This document shows positions 9,916 to 18,638 of a stretch of 64,000 bases of DNA, in pieces. The position numbers were made by a program, and so were the translations under genes. Under the pieces are notes generated by a model. It saw only the letters and a list, made by a program, of their open reading frames with translations, was not told where the DNA came from and ran no database searches. The first letter of the stretch is position 1. Every line of letters starts with the position of its first letter. This DNA is from Escherichia ruysiae (GTDB lineage: Bacteria; Pseudomonadota; Gammaproteobacteria; Enterobacterales; Enterobacteriaceae): positions 1,426,001-1,490,000 of the forward strand of contig NZ_JAVIWS010000001.1 in assembly GCF_031323975.1 (NCBI RefSeq), given 5' to 3'.

Positions 9916-11160
9916 GGCTCGTGTTGTATATCTTGGTGACAACATCCCACGCTGCATCTTCCACTGTTGCTGGATACCCTGTCCGGCAAAATAGAGCGTT
10001 CCACGACCTTCTCTGCCATTGAGCATATCAAGCACAGCCATCAACTTTTCACTACCAGGGCGCGGTGCGTTTTCATCAAAAAGATTAAGCGGTGCCACAC
10101 CGCAACTGAAAAAATCACCAAGCATTACCCCTGCTTTCTGGTAGCGATATCCCTCCTGCCATATTGCGTCCAGACAACGGGTCGCTGCATTAATGATATC
10201 CCGACTGTCCTGGGTGGGTGTCAGCAACTTTACCGAGGCACTGTTGCTGTAATACGGCTCATTCAGTGCAAACGGAGAAGTTTTTACAAAGGCGGAGATA
10301 AAACGACAATATTGATGCTCACCACGCAGTTTTTCTGCCGCTCGTGATGCGTAACTGCATATTGCCTGTCGCATCGTGTCATAGTCGGTTATGCGTTCGC
10401 CAAACGACCGTGAGCAGATAATTTCCTGTTTCGCTGGCGCAAACTCTTCCAGTTCAAGACAGGACTCTCCACGAAGTTCCCGTACCGTTCTTTCAAGTAC
10501 AACATTGAAGTGCTTTCGGATAAAGCAAATATCGGTATCCGCGAGATCGAGTACGGTTTTTATCCCCATCGCCTCCAACTTTTTACTTATCCTTCGACCA
10601 ACTCCCCACACTTCATCAACCGGTAATGCAGCCATTAATTTGCGCTGGCGCTCCTGGTTTGATAAATCAACAACCCCTCCCGTCTGACATTGCCATTTTT
10701 TTGCCGCATGATTGGCAAGTTTGGCCAGCGTCTTGGTTTGTGCAATGCCGACACCAACCGTGAGATGTGTACGCTGAAGAATGGTCTGGCGAATTTCACG
10801 GCCAAAATCTGTTAAATTCCGGCAGTTACGTACGCCGGTTAAATCACAAAATGCCTCATCAATGCTGTAGATCTCAACCCGTGGTGACAACTCTTCCAAC
10901 GTAGACATCACACGCTGGCTCATATCGGCATAGAGTTCATAGTTACTGCTGAAACAAACCACACCACAGCGACGAAACAGATCCTTCTGTTTAAAATAAG
11001 GCTCCCCCATTTTAACGCCAAGTGCCTTCGCCTCTGCGCTGCGAGCGATCACACAGCCGTCGTTATTGGAAAGCACTACTACCGGCTTCCCCCACAAGTC
11101 TGGGCGAAAAACAGTCTCACAACTGGCATAAAATGAGTTTACATCACAGAGGGCAAACAT
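9892..11160 (-). CDS. umuC: UmuC-like catalytic subunit of DNA polymerase V (second umuDC operon)
   Basis: Y-family translesion polymerase. With two processed UmuD' subunits and RecA-ATP it forms the mutagenic polymerase V. The 422-residue protein carries the catalytic acids Asp6, Asp101 and Glu102 (YSIDEAF), the helix-hairpin-helix region ([18 protein letters not shown]) and the little-finger domain. The segment that in standard UmuC is the beta-clamp motif QLNLF (357-361) reads PLNLF here, so the first, usually critical Gln is lost. It is translationally coupled to the umuD-like gene (TGATG, one-base overlap). The K-12 umuDC locus is elsewhere, so this is likely an extra copy. Confidence 0.93.
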   Translation of the reverse strand: MFALCDVNSFYASCETVFRPDLWGKPVVVLSNNDGCVIARSAEAKALGVKMGEPYFKQKDLFRRCGVVCFSSNYELYADMSQRVMSTLEELSPRVEIYSIDEAFCDLTGVRNCRNLTDFGREIRQTILQRTHLTVGVGIAQTKTLAKLANHAAKKWQCQTGGVVDLSNQERQRKLMAALPVDEVWGVGRRISKKLEAMGIKTVLDLADTDICFIRKHFNVVLERTVRELRGESCLELEEFAPAKQEIICSRSFGERITDYDTMRQAICSYASRAAEKLRGEHQYCRFISAFVKTSPFALNEPYYSNSASVKLLTPTQDSRDIINAATRCLDAIWQEGYRYQKAGVMLGDFFSCGVAPLNLFDENAPRPGSEKLMAVLDMLNGREGRGTLYFAGQGIQQQWKMQRGMLSPRYTTRASDLLCVR

Positions 11161-11579
11161 CAGCGTAATGCCTTTACGACATGAGTGACGACCCCAAACA
11201 CATTCAGAGACTCTTCGCTGCCAAGAGTAATGGGCGAATACGCACTGTTCATCGGCACAAGCTGTACCGTGGGGTGCAGTTGCAACCTTTTGGCGGTGAA
11301 CTCACCGTCCACAGCAGCAATAACAATATCGCCGTGGCTGGCGGTAATGGCGCTGTCAACTACCAGCAGATCGCCATCGCCAATCCCGGCCTCAATCATT
11401 GAATCTCCCGCAGCTTTAACAAAATAGGTCGCGCTGGGATGTTGAATCACTAGCTGATTAAGATCGATTCGCTGCTCAACGTAGTCAGCTGCCGGTGACG
11501 GAAAGCCACACGGCACAAAGTCACTAAATAAAGGAAGTGTAATGATTTCACGCAGTTCCGCAGGCTTGATAAACAACAT
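11160..11579 (-). CDS. umuD: UmuD-like self-cleaving subunit of DNA polymerase V
   Basis: LexA-family serine protease that cleaves itself on RecA filaments to give UmuD', which activates UmuC. The 139-residue length equals that of E. coli UmuD. The cleavage site Cys24-Gly25 and the catalytic dyad Ser60 (GDSM) and Lys97 (FTAKRL) are all in register with the known protein, so it should be functional. From memory it differs from K-12 UmuD at scattered positions only. It is the first gene of the operon and is preceded by a consensus SOS box at 11599-11614. Confidence 0.94.
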   Translation of the reverse strand: MLFIKPAELREIITLPLFSDFVPCGFPSPAADYVEQRIDLNQLVIQHPSATYFVKAAGDSMIEAGIGDGDLLVVDSAITASHGDIVIAAVDGEFTAKRLQLHPTVQLVPMNSAYSPITLGSEESLNVFGVVTHVVKALR

Positions 11580-11598
11580 GATAATCCGCCCAGATATA

Positions 11599-11614
11599 CT
11601 GTTTTTATATACAG
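11599..11614 (-). promoter_or_regulatory. LexA box of the umuDC-like operon
   Basis: On the minus strand CTGTATATAAAAACAG fits CTGT-N8-ACAG exactly, within a longer palindromic TACTGT...ACAGTA. It is the same core sequence as the known very strong umuDC operator, 20 bases upstream of the umuD-like ATG. Tight SOS repression is expected. Confidence 0.95.
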
Positions 11615-11866
11615 TATATTCTTATGACGAATAGATCAATGGGAGTAATGGCTATCAATTGTGAGCACAGAGGGAAAGCATAAGGATAGCCTCGGATGAG
11701 TAAGGGGCTTTTCCCGCTGAAACAACGAAGAAATGAACTCACTTTAAACCAGAAATTGAGTGAGTTTGCCCCATCCATGCCCCACCACTTAGCGCCGAAG
11801 AGCACAAAGCCTTGCGTCCAATGCAAAGCTTTGTGTGTCTGTTTTGTCTCAACAACCACTTCAATT

Positions 11867-12315
11867 CTCGATCTATTTAACCGGGATATTATCTCCTACA
11901 GCCTGTCAGAAAGGCCGGTGATGGAGATGATTAATACGATGCTGCACGATGCATTCTCAGTGCTCGGACCGAAGGATACACCGTTGCTGCACACGGATCA
12001 GGGCTGGCAATATCGAATGGCAGGCTATCAGGCAAAGTTAAAGCCCCATGGAATGACACAAAGTATGTCGCGCAAGGGAAACTGCCTGGATAACGCAGTG
12101 ATGGAGAACTTCTTCGGCACACTAAAATCGGAGTGTTTTTACCTAAACAGGTTCAGCGATCTGAATGAACTGAGGAAAGAGATAGAGGACTATATTCATT
12201 ATTATAACAACGAGCGGATCAGCCTGAAATTAAAAGACCTGAGTCCGGTAGAATACCGAACCCAAGCCCTGAAAGCCGCTTAACATGAACTGTCCAACTT
12301 TATAGGGTCAGTCCA
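11867..12315 (+). pseudogene. IS3-family (IS150-like) transposase OrfB fragment with right end
   Basis: The last about 138 codons of an IS3-family DDE transposase. The second and third catalytic acids are visible in HTDQGWQY and in DNAVMENFFGTLKSE, together with the C-terminal YYNNERI...LSPVEYRTQALKAA. The frame is nominally open from 11696, but the first about 57 residues do not resemble a transposase. The N-terminal helix-turn-helix part, the first catalytic Asp region, OrfA and the left end are all missing. The sequence after the stop, up to about 12315, looks like the terminal inverted repeat of an IS150-group element. It is a dead remnant. Confidence 0.85.
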
Positions 12316-12369
12316 TAGACTGCAGGCTTTTAGATTACGTAATTTAAAAACAATAGCTATAGAAACAAA

Positions 12370-13662
12370 TTACCAACCTACAGCAATACCCCCTCCGACT
12401 ACTGCTCCATCAGTATTATTCCACGAAGACGATGCACGAATATTGGTGTTTTCATTAAGTTTATATTGAACACCAACAGCTACTGCATTACCGTTTCTAT
12501 AGTTACCAACCCCAACGCCAGCACTAAATGTCTGGTTATTCACATACGGGATATTGGTCATTGCTGCCACAGAAGCAATACCTGCATTAGCTTTTTTAGC
12601 ATTAGCTTCTATCTTATCATTCAACTGCTTAAATGTTGAATTTATCTTCCCATCAATTTGGTTAAATTTTGTATCAGTATATGCGAATGATTCTTGTTTT
12701 GCTGATTGTATGTTTTTATTAATAACGCCGTTATTTTTCGTAACTTCCTGATCAGTATATGCCATTGATTCACTTTTAGCATTGTTAATATTCTGATTTA
12801 TCACAGCATTATTTTTGGTAACTTGCTGATCTGTATATGTCATTGATTCGCTTTTGGCATTATTGATATTCTGATTTATCACAGCATTATTTTTGGTAAG
12901 TTGCTGATCTGTATATGTCATTGATTCATTCTTGGCATTACTGATGTTTTGATTAATTACAGTATTATTTTTAGCTATCTCATTCCCAGTATAATCTTTC
13001 AGCTGCTTAACGTTAACGCCATCAGTATCCTCAGTGCCTGCGGCAACATGAGTTAATTGTCGATTAGTGTTACCTGTCCCAAAAGATACACTATACTCTC
13101 TGTCAGTTGTACTTCCCCCGCCGATGGCAACACTATTATTATGTTCAGCTACACTCTGTGAGCCTAGTGAGATAGCATTTTCTGCAGTAGATGTAGCCCC
13201 TACACCAATAGCTAATGTATCTCCTGCAGTCGCCTGGGCGGAAGAACCAAATGCAACACTGTTCTCCCCAGTTGCTTTAGACGCAGCGCCTACACTTGTA
13301 GAATTAGCGACTGCCTCACTACCCGCGCCATTTGCAATAGCTGAATCACCGTTTACTTTACTAAATGAACCAATGGCTACCGAGTTATTTCCAACAACAT
13401 TTGCATTTGCGCCAATAGCTGACGATGAATTACCTTGAGATGAAGAATATGAACCAATTGCAGTATTATAGTCCCCTTCGGCTTTTGAAACAGCGCCTAT
13501 TGCTGTAGAAGAAGAACCTGAAGTATTTGCATATGCACCAATAGCTGTCGCATTACTATCAGTTGCCTGGCTATTATCACCGGCATTATAAGAATTATAT
13601 GCATAAGTATTTGCTGAAACTGCAAATATAACAGAGGCTACGAATATTTTCTTCATAAACAT
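12370..13662 (-). CDS. YadA-type trimeric autotransporter adhesin (short)
   Basis: Surface-anchored trimeric adhesin secreted by the type Vc route. The 430-residue product has a signal peptide (about 1-21, cleavage near SANTYA). About eleven 14-residue YadA-head repeats with S/T-x-AIG cores follow (about 38-197), then a neck (VNVKQLKDY, about 217). The coiled-coil stalk holds four 26-residue repeats (230-333), and the four-strand membrane anchor (about 361-430) ends in Gly-Trp, near the usual aromatic terminus. All parts are present, so it should be functional, although it is small for the family. The gene and its flanks are much more AT-rich than the backbone, a sign of transfer. I cannot name a characterised orthologue, and the ligand is unknown. 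Confidence 0.88.
   Translation of the reverse strand: MFMKKIFVASVIFAVSANTYAYNSYNAGDNSQATDSNATAIGAYANTSGSSSTAIGAVSKAEGDYNTAIGSYSSSQGNSSSAIGANANVVGNNSVAIGSFSKVNGDSAIANGAGSEAVANSTSVGAASKATGENSVAFGSSAQATAGDTLAIGVGATSTAENAISLGSQSVAEHNNSVAIGGGSTTDREYSVSFGTGNTNRQLTHVAAGTEDTDGVNVKQLKDYTGNEIAKNNTVINQNISNAKNESMTYTDQQLTKNNAVINQNINNAKSESMTYTDQQVTKNNAVINQNINNAKSESMAYTDQEVTKNNGVINKNIQSAKQESFAYTDTKFNQIDGKINSTFKQLNDKIEANAKKANAGIASVAAMTNIPYVNNQTFSAGVGVGNYRNGNAVAVGVQYKLNENTNIRASSSWNNTDGAVVGGGIAVGW
12664..12975 (-). repeat. Four tandem 78-bp repeats encoding the adhesin stalk
   Basis: Four in-frame 78-base units encode variants of TKNNAVINQNINNAKSESMT plus YTDQQV (residues 230-255, 256-281, 282-307 and 308-333). 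The middle two are almost identical at DNA level, pointing to recent duplication. The units could change stalk length by slippage or recombination. Confidence 0.9.
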
Positions 13663-14399
13663 TCAATCTTTCAAATTGATAGATAGACCGGGTTTAACAC
13701 CATTTAATAGTGCTCTAAAAATAAGCGGCAGGATTTTATTTATATGATTTAGGAAATTCAAGAATTATCTTGTATTTAAAAAACAGATAAAGGTTACAAA
13801 AAAACAGATATAACAATAAATCTACACTCTGAGGTTAATAAAAACACAACCAACACACATGAAAATGATTAGCAGACCTTATAATTAAGAGATCTCTATC
13901 AAATAAAATACACACATTTACTTCATCAAACAACTTGTTGTTATTTTATTCCTCAAAATTGCACGTATCTTAAACACTGATTAATAAAGAAAATTTCACA
14001 TTGACCGCATAGAAAAAAATCTCCCACACTCAAGATGTTGCTATTTAGTTACACAATAAATCTATATGACGTTCAAATTTCACACTAAAATCATATAAAT
14101 AACCATTCATGTTATTAGCCCTCAATTAATTGAGAGCTAAAATATACCCATCGAAATAAAATATGAAAGTATTGATATTTATTCATTTATACACATAAAA
14201 ATGCAGCATCTTTTATCTCACCTTAGCTCATACGCAATAAACAAACTATTCAATATTAAATGCGCATACAAAAAAACGAATAGTTATGCTTTTTTAAATC
14301 ATGTGCTGACAAATTTATAAAAAAACACCACCAACCACATCTATACTTGTCAAGTAAGGTATAGCCCGGTTTAATGGCATTCGATACCTTTCTAAACTG
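13663..14399. other. AT-rich non-coding stretch upstream of the trimeric adhesin
   Basis: About 740 bases of very AT-rich DNA with many A and T tracts and no credible gene on either strand. It contains the presumed adhesin promoter near 13663-13800. The composition is typical of horizontally acquired, H-NS-silenced DNA. I could not assign specific sites. Confidence 0.6.
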
Positions 14400-14914
14400 T
14401 AAGCAGCAAAAAGTTCGACTTAACATGCCCCACGGTTGAGGAGACAGCTAACGACCATTTTGATCATTTATCAACCGGCAGCATCGATAACAAATTACTA
14501 TGCCCCTGCACACCATACAGAAAGTTGACCAACCACTGTACGATCTTGTATATGGTGTGCCCGCGACATATCGCAGAAATGATTATTACATGACAGGAAT
14601 TACAGGCCACTCAATATCTGGGACGATTGGCATATTGCGCATGATTTAACAGAACTCGGTGCTTATTCCTGGCAACCTGAAGCGGCACCGCTTCGTCCGT
14701 TGCATTTGCAGCCACCTTTTTCACCCACGATTAATCAACAGCCAGACCAGCAGACACGCTATCACCGGCACAGCAAAATCCATCAGGCTTGCCATATCCC
14801 ACGCGCGTGGGTCAAAACCGCCCCACCACGGCATGTTAATCCGCTTGCCATGCCCGAACATTTCAATCCAGCGATATTCTGCCTGGGTGTGTTCACGCGC
14901 AATGAAGAACGTAC
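14400..14914. pseudogene. Unidentified gene debris next to an IS element
   Basis: No intact gene here, but protein-like stretches remain. On the plus strand, 14520-14700 reads as coding in two frames joined by an apparent frameshift (DQPLYDLVYGVPATYRRND, then LNIWDDWHIAHDLTELGAYS). On the minus strand, an open frame ends at a stop at 14721-14723. It encodes a tail with EYRWIEMFGHGKRI, MPWWGGFDPRAWDMASLMDF and a final membrane helix, and it is cut at its 5' side by the IS element at 14915. I do not recognise either family. The minus-strand tail resembles a small inner-membrane protein of a mobile element. Confidence 0.45.
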
Positions 14915-14930
14915 TGTAAATAGACCCGTT

Positions 14931-15774
14931 TTAGTTCCATGCATTTTTTGAGAACCCGGCCAAATAATGGTGAAGTCGGTATTCCTCCGGTGTCATATTG
15001 TTCAGTGATTCATGCGGGCGTTCACAGTTATATTCTGATAACCATTTCTCCGTAATTTCCCGTACTTCATTCAGCGTTCTGAACAGATAAAAATCGAGTA
15101 TTTCTGTACGGTATGTCCTGTTAAAATGCTCAATGAAAGCGTTCTCCGTCGGCTTACCCGGCTGGATGAACTCCAGTTTTACTGCGTGTATCTCTGCCCA
15201 TTCAGCCAGCGCCAGAGAGATAAATTCCGAACCATTATCCATGCGCAGCATGACCGGATAACCTCGGTTTGCCGCGATCCTGTCAAGTACACGGACCACT
15301 CGCAGAGCTGGCAGATTCAGATCGATTTCAATCGATAACGCCTCACGATTAAAGTCATCAACGACATTGAACGTGCGAAAACGACGGCCACAGGCCAGCG
15401 CATCATGCATAAAATCGACAGACCAGCTCTGGTTCAGCGTTTCTGGCGTAGCCAGTGGTGAGGGATTGCGTACCGGCAGTTGTTGTTTGCCCTTACGGCG
15501 AAAATTCAGCTTCAGCAGACAGTAAATACGGTGGAGCCTTTTGTGATTCCACGAGTATCCTTGCCGTCGCAGAATCTGGAAAAGCTTCGGAAAGCCGTAT
15601 CGCGGGTATCGCTCAGCCGCAGTCTGCAGGGCGGCAATAACGGGTTCATCACGCGTGGTATCCGGGCGGTAATGGTAAACCGTTCTGCTCAGGTTCAGAC
15701 TCCGGCAGGCCTGACGGATACTGAGTCGAATGTCGTTATCAGATGAGTGACCAGCTCACGCTTAAAGGCTGGTT
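14931..15774 (-). pseudogene. IS407-group transposase OrfB, frameshifted
   Basis: Catalytic half of the transposase, normally made as an OrfAB fusion. The retroviral-integrase-type core is present: SWSVDFMHDAL, then RMDNGSEF, then the Glu in PGKPTENAFIEHFNRTY, giving the three DDE acids. The reading frame entered by -1 shifting from orfA begins RKKALKPAFKRELVTHL. It goes out of frame near 15716-15727, where one base seems to have been lost, and the remainder lies in another frame that is open from about 15755 to the stop at 14931. Full-length transposase cannot be made without a second recoding event. Confidence 0.8.
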
Positions 15775-16041
15775 TTAAAGCTTTTTTTCGATAACGTCTT
15801 TCAGCGCCCGGTTCTCCAGACTCAGGTCAGCAAACATCTGTTTGAGACGGCGGTTCTCGTCCTCAAGATCCTTGATTTTTTTAATATCAGAAGCCTCCAT
15901 GCCGCCGTATCTGGACTTCCAGTTGTAGTAGGTGGCTTCAGAGATACCGGCCTCCCGGCAGACATCTTTAACGGTTCGTCCGGCTTCAACTGACTTAATC
16001 ACAGCGATGATCTGATGCTCAGTAAAACGGGCTTTACGCAT
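15775..16041 (-). CDS. IS407-group transposase OrfA (helix-turn-helix)
   Basis: An 88-residue DNA-binding protein of an IS3-family element. The helix-turn-helix (FTEHQIIAVIKSVEAG, then VCREAGISEATYYNWKSRYG) occupies residues about 5-45. A leucine-zipper-like segment (LEDENRRLKQMFADLSLENR) follows and mediates multimer formation. It is intact and ends at the A7G slippery site used to make OrfAB. Alone it usually acts as an inhibitor of transposition. Confidence 0.85.
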   Translation of the reverse strand: MRKARFTEHQIIAVIKSVEAGRTVKDVCREAGISEATYYNWKSRYGGMEASDIKKIKDLEDENRRLKQMFADLSLENRALKDVIEKKL

Positions 16042-16211
16042 AGCGATTTCCTTCGTTGGCAGATTGATTATGCCGGATGATCTCTAAATATGAATGGCAC
16101 GATTATGCGGGATACTTACATATACACGCCCTTACAATCCACAATAGTGCATTGTTTTAACTCGTTATTCCCCTAAAAAAGCATCTGGCACTCACCAAAT
16201 CAAATGTTAAC

Positions 16212-16236
16212 CATTTGTTGTTTTCGATCACAATAA
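16212..16236 (+). promoter_or_regulatory. Probable CRP site in the csiD promoter region
   Basis: The sequence TTTGTTGTTTTCGATCACAA has one good CRP half-site (TCACA) and one weak one. E. coli csiD is known to need sigma-S and cAMP-CRP bound at an upstream weak site. The 230 bases between the IS end (16120) and csiD (16351) hold this region and no gene. Confidence 0.6.
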
Positions 16237-17328
<1,092 letters not shown>

Positions 17329-17347
17329 GCGCAAAGGAATTGAGCGG

Positions 17348-18616
17348 ATGTATGATTTTGTGATTATTGGCGGCGGCATCATCGGCATGTCGACCGCCAT
17401 GCAACTGATTGACGTCTATCCGGATGCCCGCATTGCGCTACTGGAAAAAGAGTCCGGCCCGGCCTGCCATCAGACGGGTCACAACAGCGGCGTGATCCAT
17501 GCCGGGGTCTATTACACACCCGGCAGCCTGAAAGCGCAGTTTTGCCTGGCGGGGAACCGCGCCACCAAAGCCTTTTGCGATCAAAACGGCATCCGCTACG
17601 ACAACTGCGGCAAGATGCTGGTCGCCACATCCGCACTCGAAATGGATCGGATGCGCGCGTTATGGGAACGCACGGCGGCAAACGGTATCGAGCGCGAGTG
17701 GTTAAACGCCGACGAGCTGCGCGAGCGTGAACCGAATATCACCGGGCTTGGCGGTATTTTTGTGCCGTCCAGCGGCATTGTCAGCTACTGCGAAGTGACA
17801 GCGGCGATGGCAAAAATCTTCCAGGCCAGAGGCGGTGAGATTATCTATAACGCCGAAGTCAGCGGCCTTAATGAGCATAAGAATGGCGTGGTGATACGTA
17901 CCCGTCAGGGCGGCGAATATGAAGCGTCGACGCTGATTAGCTGTTCCGGGCTGATGGCTGACCGGCTGGTGAAAATGCTCGGCCTCGAACCGGGCTTTAT
18001 CATCTGCCCGTTCCGTGGCGAGTATTTCCGCCTTGCGCCGGAGCATAACCAGATTGTTAACCACCTGATTTACCCCATTCCCGACCCGACAATGCCCTTT
18101 TTAGGCGTTCATCTCACCCGGATGATCGACGGCAGCGTGACCGTCGGGCCAAACGCGGTGCTGGCTTTCAAACGCGAAGGCTATCGCAAGCGCGACTTCT
18201 CATTTAGCGACACGCTGGAGATTTTGGGCTCGTCGGGGATTCGCCGGGTGCTGCAAAACCATCTACGCTCAGGACTGGGCGAGATGAAAAACTCGCTGTG
18301 CAAAAGCGGCTATCTGCGGCTGGTGCAAAAGTATTGTCCCCGGCTTTCGTTAAGCGATCTCCAGCCCTGGCCCGCCGGTGTGCGGGCGCAGGCGGTATCG
18401 CCGGACGGTAAGCTGATTGACGATTTTCTGTTTGTCACCACCCCGCGCACGATCCACACCTGCAATGCGCCCTCCCCGGCAGCGACATCAGCAATTCCTA
18501 TTGGTGCGCATATTGTCAGCAAGGTACAAACGCTGTTGGCAAGCCAGAGTAACCCCGGACGCACGCTGCGAGCGGCACGTAGTGTGGATGCCTTACACGC
18601 CGCATTTAATCAATAA
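17348..18616 (+). CDS. lhgO: L-2-hydroxyglutarate dehydrogenase (quinone-linked) LhgO/LhgD
   Basis: FAD-dependent enzyme that oxidises L-2-hydroxyglutarate to 2-oxoglutarate and passes electrons to the membrane quinone pool. It regenerates the co-substrate of CsiD. The 422-residue protein starts with the dinucleotide-binding motif FVIIGGGIIGMSTA (residues 4-17) and has the DAO-family features HNSGVIHAGVYY and PFRGEYFRL. A spaced AAAGGAATTGAGCGG ribosome site precedes ATG 17348. It lies between csiD and gabD in one transcription unit. Confidence 0.96.
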   Translation: MYDFVIIGGGIIGMSTAMQLIDVYPDARIALLEKESGPACHQTGHNSGVIHAGVYYTPGSLKAQFCLAGNRATKAFCDQNGIRYDNCGKMLVATSALEMDRMRALWERTAANGIEREWLNADELREREPNITGLGGIFVPSSGIVSYCEVTAAMAKIFQARGGEIIYNAEVSGLNEHKNGVVIRTRQGGEYEASTLISCSGLMADRLVKMLGLEPGFIICPFRGEYFRLAPEHNQIVNHLIYPIPDPTMPFLGVHLTRMIDGSVTVGPNAVLAFKREGYRKRDFSFSDTLEILGSSGIRRVLQNHLRSGLGEMKNSLCKSGYLRLVQKYCPRLSLSDLQPWPAGVRAQAVSPDGKLIDDFLFVTTPRTIHTCNAPSPAATSAIPIGAHIVSKVQTLLASQSNPGRTLRAARSVDALHAAFNQ

Positions 18617-18638
18617 CCTTTGAAAACAGGACGTAACG

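Larger units (their letters stand above)
14915..16120 (-). mobile_element. IS3-family insertion sequence (IS407 group), about 1.2 kb, defective
   Basis: The ends are matching imperfect terminal inverted repeats: TGTAAATAGACCC at 14915 and TGTAAGTATCCC reading inward from 16120. This gives 1206 bp, a normal IS3-family size, with orfA and orfB on the minus strand. The run of seven A then G near the orfA end (about 15780-15790) is the expected -1 programmed frameshift site. No matching target duplication is visible in the flanks (GTAC versus TATA), which suggests later rearrangement. orfB is broken, so the element cannot move by itself. Confidence 0.85.

Noticed and set aside
14911..16124. Target-site duplication flanking the IS407-group element
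   Set aside because: The flanks GTAC and TATA do not match at 3-5 bases, so I do not claim a duplication.
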